Source: ZC4RG25 sp023428365 | GTDB lineage: Bacteria; Pseudomonadota; Alphaproteobacteria; Rhizobiales; Hyphomicrobiaceae | Assembly (NCBI GenBank): GCA_050283925.1 | Contig: JBNOAI010000011.1 | Span: 124,001 to 188,000, forward strand | Reading direction: 5' to 3' | DNA length: 64,000 nucleotides | The notes under the pieces: generated by a model | Database searches by the model: none | What the model saw: only the letters and a program-made list of their open reading frames with translations | What the model was told of the DNA's origin: nothing | Program-made: the position numbers and the translations under genes | Shown here: positions 8,683 to 16,918 of the stretch, in pieces | Layout of the letters: the number at the start of each line of letters is the position of its first letter | How positions within the stretch are numbered: position 1 is the first letter of the stretch

Positions 8683-8901
8683 ATGCCTCTTGACGGAATG
8701 ATGGGCGGTGAAGAACCGCGTGCGCCCTGGTGCGCGAGTTGCAAAGCGCCGATTCTCAATGGCCAGCGTCGGGTGCACATTCGCTTCGAAAACGACCCTC
8801 ACGGTTATAAGGGCCTGACCGGCGAGTATCACAAGGAATGCAGCAAGCCATTCATCTCGCTAGCGCGTGCCATCAACGTCATGTCGTTCTCGCGCTTTTA
8901 G
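8683..8901 (+). CDS. Small Cys-containing hypothetical protein
   Basis: This is a 72-residue ORF starting at the ATG at 8683 after GGGGAAAG. It holds a CASC knuckle near residue 19 and a YHKECSK motif near residue 51, a spacing that would suit a small zinc-binding fold (CxxC...HxxC). The rest is charged and soluble with no signal peptide. The frame is open upstream to 8473, but that part has no convincing start site and looks non-coding. I do not recognise a characterised relative, and function is unknown. Confidence 0.6.
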   Translation: MPLDGMMGGEEPRAPWCASCKAPILNGQRRVHIRFENDPHGYKGLTGEYHKECSKPFISLARAINVMSFSRF

Positions 8902-9160
8902 GCTGCGCACCGTTACCCCGCGCCGTCTGGATCATCTGGTCTGGCTTAATCGGCTAGGTTTGGACTCGTTCCGAAAAGACCTCCGCCGTATAGGCGCACT
9001 TGCGCCCGCTGTTTTCGATCAGAACAAGGCTGGGATTCAACGGGTGAGGTTCGGCGCTTGCCGTGTGCCGTCATGTTGATGTGACGACTGGGAGAGCAAT
9101 AGTCGCAACACAACCTGTTCTGACTTACATTGCGTGAGACATTCGGAACCGGAGGTGCCC

Positions 9161-9421
9161 GTGCGTATCCTTATCGCTATTGTTGCAGCGGTCGCTGTCC
9201 TGCTGACCGGTATCGCAGCATCAGACGCCAAGTCAAACGCGAAGAACAAGCGGAAGGCAGTCCATAAGGAACGGCTCAGCGCTAAAGCCCAACGTTTCGA
9301 CCCCAACGATCCGAAGTGCATCGAAGCCGAGTATTTGGATCCGTCGGGCAACTATGCAGCCTATCCGTGTTGGGCGCGCGCCGCGTTGGCGCCAAAGGGC
9401 AATGATGGCGGCTGGCGCTGA
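9161..9421 (+). CDS. Small secreted basic hypothetical protein
   Basis: About 86 residues if translation begins at the GTG at 9161, which follows a perfect GGAGGT, though with a short 4-base gap. An upstream GTG at 9134 would add nine residues. The N-terminus is a clear signal peptide (RILIAIVAAVAVLLTGIAAS), followed by a Lys/Arg-rich stretch and a short domain with two Cys (DPKCIEAEY and AAYPCWARA) that could form a disulfide. No family recognised. It stands alone between the small Cys protein and pcaI. Confidence 0.55.
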   Translation: MRILIAIVAAVAVLLTGIAASDAKSNAKNKRKAVHKERLSAKAQRFDPNDPKCIEAEYLDPSGNYAAYPCWARAALAPKGNDGGWR

Positions 9422-9627
9422 TCTGGCGCCATGTCTCCTCCCTCACGTCACATCCTGGAACTCGTCTCGGCCCTGCCGCTGCGCCCTGGGATGAGAGATT
9501 GGTTTCGGCCCTGGTGCGGCTGCGCGAGTGATTTGGCGCGTCTCGCCAAGTTGACATAGCATCGACGTCGCCAGTAGGAGCTGGCATCCGGTAGAGCCAT
9601 ACGAAAAGTGGTGGAGGTAAGAGCGCT

Positions 9628-10308
9628 ATGATCGACAAGCGCGTGCGCGATCTGGCTGCCGCCGTTGACGGCATCGCCGATGGCGCGAGTGTCATGGTTG
9701 GCGGCTTCGGCTCTGTCGGCCAGCCGGATGCCCTGGTTGAGGCCCTGATCGAGCAGGGCGCCCGCAATCTGACGCTGATCGCTAACAACGCGGGCGCCGG
9801 GCGCGTGGGCGTCGCGAAACTGCTGGAGGCGCGGCGAGTTAGCAAGATCATCTGCTCATTCCCACGCTCGGCCGGGTCGGTGATTTTCGAGGAGCTGTTC
9901 AAAGCCGGCGAGATCGCGCTCGAAATCGTCCCGCAAGGCACGTTGGCCGAACGCATCCGCGCAGCCGGCGCCGGCATCGGCGCGTTCTATACACCCACCG
10001 CGTTTGGCACCCGCCTGGCTGAGAACAAGGAAACCCGCGAGATCGATGGCCGCCAGTATGTCCTGGAGCACGCGCTGCCGGCCGACGTCGCGCTGGTCGA
10101 GGCCTGGCGTGCGGATCGCTGGGGCAATTGCGTCTATCGCAAGAGCGGACGAAACTTCAACGCCATCATGGCGACCGCGGCGAAGTTGACGATCGTGCAG
10201 ACACAGCAAATTGCCGAACTTGGCGAAATTGATCCGGAAGCGGTCGTAACTCCCGGCATTTTCGTCAATCGCGTCGTACACGTGCCCTACGGCAACCCCA
10301 AGTCCTGA
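9628..10308 (+). CDS. pcaI: 3-oxoadipate CoA-transferase subunit A
   Basis: This 226-residue alpha subunit of a family I CoA-transferase has the glycine-rich GASVMVGGFGSVGQP near the N-terminus and GTLAERIRAAGAGIGAFYTPT in the middle, both typical of PcaI/ScoA/AtoD proteins. Together with the beta subunit it transfers CoA from succinyl-CoA to 3-oxoadipate in the beta-ketoadipate pathway for aromatic compounds. The substrate call rests on the adjacent pcaJ and especially on pcaF, since subunit sequences alone do not separate 3-oxoadipate from acetoacetate. The start at 9628 follows GGAGG. No PcaR or PcaQ regulator gene and no upstream ring-cleavage gene lies in the window. Confidence 0.93.
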   Translation: MIDKRVRDLAAAVDGIADGASVMVGGFGSVGQPDALVEALIEQGARNLTLIANNAGAGRVGVAKLLEARRVSKIICSFPRSAGSVIFEELFKAGEIALEIVPQGTLAERIRAAGAGIGAFYTPTAFGTRLAENKETREIDGRQYVLEHALPADVALVEAWRADRWGNCVYRKSGRNFNAIMATAAKLTIVQTQQIAELGEIDPEAVVTPGIFVNRVVHVPYGNPKS

Positions 10309-10319
10309 GGAGCGCCACC

Positions 10320-10982
10320 ATGACCGACCTCGTGCCGATGTCGCGAACCCAGATGGCTGCCCGCGTGGCGCAAGACATTCCCGAAGGCTGGTACGTCAAT
10401 CTTGGGATCGGCATTCCAACGCTGGTCGCCGATTACATCCCGGCGGGCCGCGAAGTCATTCTGCATTCGGAAAACGGCATTCTTGGCATGGGCCCGGCGC
10501 CAAGCCCCGAGAATGGCGACCCCTGGCTGATCAACGCCGGCAAGCAACAGGTATCGCTCGTCGACGGCGGCTCGTTCTTCCACCATGCCGATAGCTTTTC
10601 GATGATCCGCGGCGGCCACATCGATCTCTGTGTGCTTGGAGCTTTTGAGGTTGCCGAGAATGGCGATCTCGCCAATTGGGCGACATCCGCAGCCGATGCA
10701 GCGCCGGCGGTGGGCGGCGCCATGGACCTTGCCGTCGGCGCAAAGCAGATCTGGGTGATTACCGAGCACACGACCAAGGACGGTGCACCCAAGCTCGTTC
10801 AGCGCTGCTCCTATCCGCTGACAGCGTTGGGAGTCGTCACACGTATCTATACCAATCTTGCGGTCATCGATGTGACGCCCCAAGGGTTCGCGGTTCGGGA
10901 CATGGTGCCCGGCCTGACGCTCGAAGCCTTGCAGCAGAAGACCGGCGCTCCATTGCGGCTTGCGGAGACAGAACATGCCTGA
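10320..10982 (+). CDS. pcaJ: 3-oxoadipate CoA-transferase subunit B
   Basis: This 220-residue beta subunit carries the catalytic glutamate in HSENGILGMGP, which forms the glutamyl-CoA thioester. GGHIDLCVLGAFEV and LAVGAKQIWVITEHT are typical of the family. It starts 11 bases after pcaI behind TGAGGAGC. Its last 8 bases overlap the start of pcaF, so the three genes are probably translationally coupled. It acts with PcaI in the cytosol. Confidence 0.94.
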   Translation: MTDLVPMSRTQMAARVAQDIPEGWYVNLGIGIPTLVADYIPAGREVILHSENGILGMGPAPSPENGDPWLINAGKQQVSLVDGGSFFHHADSFSMIRGGHIDLCVLGAFEVAENGDLANWATSAADAAPAVGGAMDLAVGAKQIWVITEHTTKDGAPKLVQRCSYPLTALGVVTRIYTNLAVIDVTPQGFAVRDMVPGLTLEALQQKTGAPLRLAETEHA

Positions 10983-12180
10983 GGCGTTCATCTGCGATTT
11001 CACCCGGACGCCGATCGGCCGCTATGGCGGTGCCCTGAAGGATGTCCGAGCGGATGACCTTGCCGCGCATCCGTTGCGCATTCTCAAGGAGCGTAATCCG
11101 GGCGTCGATTGGGACGCTGTCAATGAGTGCTATTTTGGATGCGCCAATCAGGCTGGCGAGGACAATCGCAACGTCGCGCGCATGGCGCTGCTGCTCGCCG
11201 GTTACCCCGCAAACATTCCGGGCGGCACCATCAATCGCCTGTGCGGCTCCGGGCTCGATGCCGTTGGCACCGCCGCGCGCCTCCTCAAGGCGGGCGAAGG
11301 TGAGCTGGTGCTCGCTGGCGGCGTGGAAAGCATGACGCGCGCACCATTTGTGATGGGCAAAGCCAGTGAAGCCTTCTCGCGGACGGCGGACATCTACGAC
11401 ACGACGATCGGCTGGCGCTTCGTCAACCCGGCGATGAAGGCAGCCTACGGCGTCGATTCGATGCCGGAAACCGGCGAGAACGTCGCCGAACAGTTCAGTA
11501 TTTCGCGCGCCGACCAGGATGCATTTGCCTGGCGTTCACAGCAGCGCACCGGCGCAGCGCGCAAGGCTGGCTTCTTCGCACGTGAAATCTCGCCGGTCAC
11601 GATCAAGAGCCGCAAAGGCGATACGGTCGTCGAGCAAGACGAACACCCGCGCCCCGAGACGACACTTGAGGCATTGGCTGCATTGAAGACGCCGTTCCGC
11701 AAGACGGGCGGCACCGTCACAGCCGGCAACGCCTCCGGTGTCAACGATGGTTCAGCGGCGCTGCTGTTGGCAACCGAGGCCGGTGCGCGGCGTCACAACC
11801 TGACACCACGTGCACGCGTGGTCGCCATGGCCACGGCCGGCGTCGAGCCGCGCATCATGGGCATCGGTCCCGCGCCTGCGACCGAGAAGCTGCTGGCCAT
11901 GACCGGCCTGACGCTGCGTGACATCGATGTTATCGAGCTGAACGAAGCATTTGCCAGCCAAGCCCTTGCGGTGACACGGCGACTTGGTCTCCCGGACGAT
12001 GCCGATCACGTCAACCCGCACGGCGGCGCGATTGCCCTCGGTCATCCGCTGGGTATGTCAGGCGCTCGCCTCGCGCTGACAGCGGTCAATGCGCTTGAAG
12101 CCCGCGGAGCCAAGCGCGCGATCGCTACCATGTGCATCGGCGTCGGCCAGGGCATCGCAGCGTTGATTGAGAAGGTGTGA
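10975..12180 (+). CDS. pcaF: 3-oxoadipyl-CoA thiolase
   Basis: This 401-residue thiolase cleaves 3-oxoadipyl-CoA with CoA into succinyl-CoA and acetyl-CoA. The nucleophilic Cys lies in NRLCGSG, the catalytic His in NPHGGAIALGHPLG and the second Cys in MCIGVGQG. The segment ESMTRAPFVMGKA is typical of PcaF. The start at 10975 overlaps pcaJ by 8 bases; an in-frame ATG at 10960 sits deeper inside pcaJ and is less likely. In contrast to the thiolase-like protein at 1562, all catalytic residues are present here. The operon then ends at a convergent tRNA gene. Confidence 0.95.
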   Translation: MPEAFICDFTRTPIGRYGGALKDVRADDLAAHPLRILKERNPGVDWDAVNECYFGCANQAGEDNRNVARMALLLAGYPANIPGGTINRLCGSGLDAVGTAARLLKAGEGELVLAGGVESMTRAPFVMGKASEAFSRTADIYDTTIGWRFVNPAMKAAYGVDSMPETGENVAEQFSISRADQDAFAWRSQQRTGAARKAGFFAREISPVTIKSRKGDTVVEQDEHPRPETTLEALAALKTPFRKTGGTVTAGNASGVNDGSAALLLATEAGARRHNLTPRARVVAMATAGVEPRIMGIGPAPATEKLLAMTGLTLRDIDVIELNEAFASQALAVTRRLGLPDDADHVNPHGGAIALGHPLGMSGARLALTAVNALEARGAKRAIATMCIGVGQGIAALIEKV

Positions 12181-12267
12181 GGCCGCACACCCAGGAAGCG
12201 GAGAGCAGATCTTCCGCACATGAAGTCGGACGGCTCCGTCACGAGACTGCTAACTTATTGATTTATA

Positions 12268-12343
<76 letters not shown>

Positions 12344-12357
12344 ATTGCCATGACGGC

Positions 12358-12384
12358 AAAGGGCCCCACCGGGCCCCCGAATGA
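12358..12384 (-). terminator. GC-rich hairpin, possible - strand terminator
   Basis: On the - strand GGGCCC-GGTG-GGGCCC is followed by TTT, which looks like a weak intrinsic terminator just 5' of the tRNA-Lys gene. No convincing - strand gene lies upstream of it, so it may instead insulate the tRNA or end an unrecognised transcript. Confidence 0.45.
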
Positions 12385-12844
12385 AGGCCGTGTAGCACCG
12401 TCCGGATGACCTGTCTAGAGCTGCGTTCAGCATTCCCTGGGATGATCGGGTTAAGCCCAAAATCATTCGGTTCGGGTTACGCCTCAACTGCCCGATCTGT
12501 GTCGCCCCAAGATGAGGACGTTGCGGGTCGCATAACAGTGGGTGGCGAAGCGCGTCTGCGATGACACAGGTCGACTGATTTGCGCCTCCTCCTCCAACTC
12601 TGGCGGCGATCCTATCGGGGACGCGACCGCCCCCACCCAAGCTCTCGCGATTTGTAATTTCAACGCCTGGCACCATAGCAGTCGACCAAGGCGTTTCCGC
12701 AATAGCATGCAACCGATCGGAAGATCGCAAGCGCCATTGATGTTGGCAATCGATCAAATTGCGTAATTCACCTTCGTCGTCTGCAAACTTCATAGCGGCA
12801 ATCATCGTTTCCCTATTTCTCTGATTGCTGCAATGGAGACTACG
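12385..12844. other. Intergenic stretch without a supported gene
   Basis: About 460 bases between the tRNA side and the secreted protein at 12845. The - strand is open in one frame through most of it, but the translation is low in complexity, lacks a good ribosome-binding site, and runs on into the tRNA gene, so I do not call it. I see no repeat or clear promoter. The hairpin at 12358-12384 leaves open a small - strand transcript. Confidence 0.4.
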
Positions 12845-13306
12845 ATGACAGTACGTCCATTCTGGATAGTTACCGCCGCTATCGCGGTTGTTCCCTGGAT
12901 TAATGCTCCTTCCGCCCATGCCCTCACGATGAAGGAATGCAGCGCAAAGTATGAATCTGCAAAGTCTGCAGGAACACTCAAAGGCATGAACTGGAATGAA
13001 TTCCGCAAAGCGCAATGCGGACCAGATGCCGCCGCCAATGCCGCTCCGGCAGCAAAATCATCTTCGAGCGCACCACTATCACAATACCGCCCGCCTGCTA
13101 ATACTGCAGCGACAAGCGCGACATTCCCGAGCGCAATCTCGCCGAAATACAAAGACCAGACAGCCGGTCGAGCACGTATGCGGACATGCCTTGATCAATA
13201 TGAAGCCAATAAGGCCGCAAATGCGAATGGCGGCCTGAAGTGGATTCAAAAAGGCGGCGGCTATTACAGCCAATGCAACAGGCGATTGAGCCAAATGACG
13301 CAATAG
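12845..13306 (+). CDS. Secreted protein with two related Cys/Trp repeats (PsiF-like)
   Basis: This 153-residue protein starts at the ATG at 12845 after GGAG; the in-frame ATG at 12833 has no such site. A signal peptide runs to about residue 26 (VVPWINAPSAHA). Two similar units follow: KECSAKYESAKSAG...MNWNEFRKAQC, and then RTCLDQYEANKAAN...LKWIQKGGGYYSQC. Both fit C-x(3)-Y-x(3)-K ... W ... C and suggest two small disulfide-closed helical hairpins joined by an Ala/Ser/Pro linker. This resembles PsiF-repeat type periplasmic proteins. Function is unknown and the likely location is periplasmic. Confidence 0.75.
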   Translation: MTVRPFWIVTAAIAVVPWINAPSAHALTMKECSAKYESAKSAGTLKGMNWNEFRKAQCGPDAAANAAPAAKSSSSAPLSQYRPPANTAATSATFPSAISPKYKDQTAGRARMRTCLDQYEANKAANANGGLKWIQKGGGYYSQCNRRLSQMTQ

Positions 13307-13419
13307 AATTCCCCGCGCAAGAGCATTGCAATTACCAACTCTTAAGCGCGAAGGGATCTTCCCTGGAACCCAGCACTCGCGCGCGAATTGTCAGCCGACT
13401 TATGCAACAGGAGATCCCA

Positions 13420-13869
13420 ATGGGATTAATGAATAGCGATATCGCCAAGCCCGTGATGATCGGACTAGGTGCTTTGCTTTTGAATAAAATGCTCAGCCAT
13501 AGCGGCAATCCCGCGGAGGCGAGCGCAGCCCAACCGAACGCCGCATCAGCGAACCCCGACGGTGGACTGATCGGCGGTCTCGGCGGTCTTCTCGATAAAC
13601 TCCAGAGTGCGGGTCACGGAGAGACCGTGAATTCCTGGGTTGGCAACGGCCCGAACCAGCCCATCGATCCGGGGCATCTAGGCTCCGCGCTTGGCCAGGG
13701 CACTGTGAAACAGGCCGCCGAGCAGGCCGGGATCGACGAACAGCAGCTGCTATCTCAGCTCTCCAACATCCTTCCGGGCATCGTCAATCAACTCACGACC
13801 AACGGGCGCCTCCCCACCCTGCAGGAGCTGGCCGCCGCCTTCACTCAACAAGAACAACAGCAGAAATAA
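13420..13869 (+). CDS. YidB family protein (DUF937)
   Basis: This 149-residue protein starts at the ATG at 13420, which follows ACAGGAGAT at good spacing. The frame is open upstream to 13240 but overlaps the previous gene there. Typical DUF937/YidB features are a small helical N-terminus (VMIGLGALLLNKML), a Gly-rich GGLIGGLGGLLDKLQ segment, the motif VNSWVGNGPNQPI, and a C-terminal region with LLSQLSNILPGIVNQLTTNGRLPT. The biological role of the family is unclear. A GlsB/YeaQ-like membrane protein follows 89 bases later on the same strand. Confidence 0.88.
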   Translation: MGLMNSDIAKPVMIGLGALLLNKMLSHSGNPAEASAAQPNAASANPDGGLIGGLGGLLDKLQSAGHGETVNSWVGNGPNQPIDPGHLGSALGQGTVKQAAEQAGIDEQQLLSQLSNILPGIVNQLTTNGRLPTLQELAAAFTQQEQQQK

Positions 13870-13958
13870 GCGGTCCCGCCGGTGGGTCGATGCGGCAGTC
13901 GCTGCCTATGGCGGCGATTGACGCTCTTCAGGCGCCGAAACAACAGAAGGAGTATCGA

Positions 13959-14222
13959 ATGTCTGTTCTGGGATGGATCGTTCTCGGTCTGATTGCCGGC
14001 TTCATCGGCAGCAAGATTGTGAATAAGAGCGGCGAAGGAATGCTGCTCGATATCGTGCTGGGGATCGTTGGCGCGGTCGTCGGCGGCTTCGTGTTCAGCC
14101 TCTTTGGGGCGAGCGGCGTCACCGGTGTCAACCTCTACAGTCTGTTTGTAGCGGTCGTCGGCGCAATCATCGCGCTGTCGCTCTATCACATTCTGGCAGG
14201 GCGCGGGATGGTTGACCGCTAG
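13959..14222 (+). CDS. GlsB/YeaQ/YmgE family small membrane protein
   Basis: This 87-residue, very hydrophobic protein has three predicted membrane segments (residues 2-20, 31-52 and 60-79) and the family pattern LGWIVLGLIAGFIG with GEGMLLDIVLGIVGAVVGG. These 'transglycosylase-associated' proteins are inner-membrane proteins often linked to stress. No catalytic role is established. The start at 13959 follows AGAAGGAG. Upstream in-frame sequence to 13890 lacks a site. Confidence 0.9.
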   Translation: MSVLGWIVLGLIAGFIGSKIVNKSGEGMLLDIVLGIVGAVVGGFVFSLFGASGVTGVNLYSLFVAVVGAIIALSLYHILAGRGMVDR

Positions 14223-14260
14223 GAGAGCATTGACGGAACGCCGCTCTGCCTGACGCAAAC

Positions 14261-14289
14261 ATTGGCGCGTAATGGCTTTGCGCGCCAAT
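14261..14289 (+). terminator. Hairpin after the GlsB/YeaQ-like gene
   Basis: ATTGGCGCG and CGCGCCAAT form a perfect 9-bp stem around an 11-base loop, 39 bases after the stop. There is no clear T run behind it, so termination strength is doubtful. Confidence 0.4.
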
Positions 14290-14458
14290 AACAGCACCTG
14301 TTCCCCTCAGCCATGCAGTCCGTGCTGCCCTGGTCTGCATCGAGCATCCCACTTGCGCAGAGCCGCACCGCAAAAAAAGTACTGATACTGTTTCTGCGAA
14401 CCGGCTAGTCCTATTCTGGGGTCGTGAGCTGCGCCGAGATGCGCTAGCCGGTGGGTGC

Positions 14459-15364
14459 ATGCAGAAAGCAAATATTCCGGAAGCGCATCAGGCACGAACA
14501 CGCCTTAAGGCCATCGCGCTGGTCATTGTGGCGGTGACGTGCTTTGCCTGCCTCGACGGCACGGCCAAATATCTCGTATCGGTGGCTGAACTACCGGTAA
14601 CGCAGGTCGTGTGGTTGAGATTTGTGAGCCAGGTTCTGGTTGTAGTCCTGGCTGTCGGCTTGGTCGCTTTCCCTAGAATGGCTTCCACCGAACGCCTTCC
14701 GCAGCAGTTGGCGCGATCCTTGATGATGCTCGCAGCCACGGCCTTCAATATGGTCGCACTGCGCTATCTGCGGCTCGACCAGACCACGACGATCCTGTTC
14801 CTTTCGCCGCTGACTGTGGCCCTGCTTGCCGGCCCCCTGCTTGGTGAGTGGGTTGGCTGGCGCCGGCTTCTCGCGATCATGGTCGGCTTCACCGGCATCC
14901 TGCTCGCCATCCGGCCAGGATTTACCGAATTCCACCCCGCGTTCCTTCTGTCGCTCGGATGCATGCTGTCCTATTCCATGCTCATCCTGCTGACACGCTA
15001 TCTCGCGGCTCACGATTCCTCCGAGACGACGTTGTTCTATTCAATGATCGTCGGCAGCGTCGTGACGGCACCGTGGGCGCTCATGGATTGGGTTTGGCCG
15101 GAAGGGCTGATCGTTTGGATCGTTCTCATGTCGATGGGAACATTCGCCGCCGTCGGCCACTATCTCTTCATTGTCGCGCATCGGATAGCGCCAACGTCGA
15201 CATTGGCACCCTTCCTTTACGTGCAGCTGCTATCGGTCACGGCGTTCGGCTACCTTGTGTTTGGGGATTTTCCGGACAAGTGGACGATCGCCGGTTCGGC
15301 GATCATCGTTGCGTCCGGCATCTATCTCGTACATCGCGAACACAGCGCGAGCCGAACACAATAG
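14459..15364 (+). CDS. EamA/DMT family transporter
   Basis: This 301-residue inner-membrane protein has about ten hydrophobic segments arranged as two EamA repeats of five. The first begins near residue 18 (AIALVIVAVTCFACLDGTAK) and the second near residue 155 (FLLSLGCMLSYSMLILL). Length and the RFVSQVLVVV pattern suit drug/metabolite exporters of the RhaT/RarD type. Substrate unknown. It stands alone; its end is 22 bases from the convergent metallo-hydrolase. Confidence 0.9.
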   Translation: MQKANIPEAHQARTRLKAIALVIVAVTCFACLDGTAKYLVSVAELPVTQVVWLRFVSQVLVVVLAVGLVAFPRMASTERLPQQLARSLMMLAATAFNMVALRYLRLDQTTTILFLSPLTVALLAGPLLGEWVGWRRLLAIMVGFTGILLAIRPGFTEFHPAFLLSLGCMLSYSMLILLTRYLAAHDSSETTLFYSMIVGSVVTAPWALMDWVWPEGLIVWIVLMSMGTFAAVGHYLFIVAHRIAPTSTLAPFLYVQLLSVTAFGYLVFGDFPDKWTIAGSAIIVASGIYLVHREHSASRTQ

Positions 15365-15385
15365 GTATGCAGAACAGGCTCTGCA

Positions 15386-16249
15386 TCAGGCCGGGATATC
15401 GACAACGAGGCCATCCCACGCCTGAAGCACGCGCGGATTGGAAACCTCACCACGACGGCGCAACATCTCCGGTCCCATATGCGTCAGCATGATCCGGCGC
15501 GCCGTGAGTTCGCCGAGCCGTGATGAGATCGTTTTCCAGCTCATGTGAAAACCGACGTCGTTTTCAAAACCGAAGCAGTCGATGATCATGAGGTCGGTCC
15601 CAGCGGCGCAGCTCACCAGGCTGTCCATCCACTCGGTATCCCCTGAGAAACTGACGCTCCGCCCGCCGCCTTCGACACGCACGGCATATGCTGGCGCACC
15701 GGAGGGATGATGCACCTCGAATGGCGTCACAGTCACATCGCCGAGCGTCAACGGCACGCGATCGGCAAACTCCACATAGGTGACGGGAAATTTCGTATCG
15801 ATAGCGCTGGAGCCGGGGAACAGTGCCTCTGTCGTTGTCTGCAACCGGTCGTACAGACCCGCCGGACCGGCAATCGTGAGAGACTGCGTGCGCCCCGTGA
15901 CGTAGTGCGCGTGCATGAGCCACCAAGCCAATCCACTGAAGTGATCACCGTGGAGATGCGTGATCAGGACCGTCCCGATACCATTGGGGTCGATGTTCTC
16001 ACGTTCCAGACCTATTAAAGTTGTAGCGCCGCAATCGAGCAGAACCCCGCCCTGCGGAGTTTCCAGATGGTAGCTGGACTGCAGACGGCCCCCGGCCCCA
16101 AATGCATCTCCGCAACCAACGACCGTCAGTTTCCAGGCAGCTTGCTTGGCGAGAGTCTCGGCTGCTGGCAACGGCACGTCCCCGGAGCTCGGAGAACCTC
16201 GCTCCGGATCGCGGCGGCTCCAGAGAGACTTCAGAAAGCTCAGTGCCAC
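15386..16249 (-). CDS. Metallo-beta-lactamase fold hydrolase, RNase Z-like
   Basis: This 287-residue protein has the zinc motif HLHGDHFSGL near residues 99-108, plus later ligands in FSGDTEW and LTHMGPE, in the order usual for RNase Z/arylsulfatase-type hydrolases. The translation starts at a GTG (16249) preceded by GAGGTGAC. A short N-terminal extension of about 35 residues precedes the fold (WKLTVVGCGDAFG). The fold is clear; the substrate could be an RNA, phosphodiester, lactone or sulfate and cannot be decided here. No signal peptide is seen, so it is likely cytosolic. Confidence 0.87.
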   Translation of the reverse strand: MALSFLKSLWSRRDPERGSPSSGDVPLPAAETLAKQAAWKLTVVGCGDAFGAGGRLQSSYHLETPQGGVLLDCGATTLIGLERENIDPNGIGTVLITHLHGDHFSGLAWWLMHAHYVTGRTQSLTIAGPAGLYDRLQTTTEALFPGSSAIDTKFPVTYVEFADRVPLTLGDVTVTPFEVHHPSGAPAYAVRVEGGGRSVSFSGDTEWMDSLVSCAAGTDLMIIDCFGFENDVGFHMSWKTISSRLGELTARRIMLTHMGPEMLRRRGEVSNPRVLQAWDGLVVDIPA

Positions 16250-16368
16250 GTCACCTCATCCCGCTGTCGAGGTATGCCCGCGCGTTGTGCGGCAGCGCCA
16301 CAACCGGTGTGATGTTTGATCCCTTTTCCAAACTTTGTCGAGGGTTGCACAGTTGGATATGCGACCGT

Positions 16369-16806
16369 TCAACGGAGAACAAGGACTGGCAGGGAGCTAT
16401 GCGTGAGGACTTTTTGCGTCTCGCTACCGAGGAGCTTGGCATTGATCCCGCTCCGACCGTGAGAGGCCATGGCAATCAAATCAGCGCCGACCGTTGTCGC
16501 TGTTTCGAGGATACCCTCCCAGGGATGTTCGGATTCGACGCGCAAGGTCTCGCAGGTCACTCCGCGCGCTGCCGCCTCGTTCTGCACCCAGGCGAAGTGC
16601 TGGCGGACATCTTCGAGAATGCGCCCACGCGTCTCCTCCGACAGCTCGGTCACATCAATCCCGAACAGCACGAGATGCGCGGGTTTGCCGGATACGCGCA
16701 GCACCGTGACACGCGCACCGGTCTCCTTTGCGAGATCGAGCACGTTCCTGATGGCCTTCATCGACAGATCAGTTCCGTCTGTCGGTGCAAGGATATGCTT
16801 GTACAT
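16369..16806 (-). CDS. Universal stress protein (UspA family)
   Basis: This 145-residue single-domain Usp protein opens with MYKHILAPTDGTDLS and ends with the ATP-binding pattern ASHGRSGINAKLLGSETQKVL (G-x2-G-x9-G-S) and PVLVLR. It is a cytosolic nucleotide-binding stress protein. It stands alone, 119 bases from the metallo-hydrolase start and about 110 bases from the amidase end. I see no specific regulatory site. Confidence 0.93.
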   Translation of the reverse strand: MYKHILAPTDGTDLSMKAIRNVLDLAKETGARVTVLRVSGKPAHLVLFGIDVTELSEETRGRILEDVRQHFAWVQNEAAARGVTCETLRVESEHPWEGILETATTVGADLIAMASHGRSGINAKLLGSETQKVLTHSSLPVLVLR

Positions 16807-16918
16807 GCGCGGTGCGCCCTCTCATCGAATTAAACAGCACCCGCGATCTCACTACGGTAACCGTTGAGACCACGGCTTTGACAGAAATCAATCAGTCGTT
16901 TCGATCCGTTGCCTCATA

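Noticed and set aside
16102..16833. 243-codon open frame on the + strand across the hydrolase and stress-protein genes
   Set aside because: Overlaps two well-supported - strand genes in antisense, and the translation has no family features.
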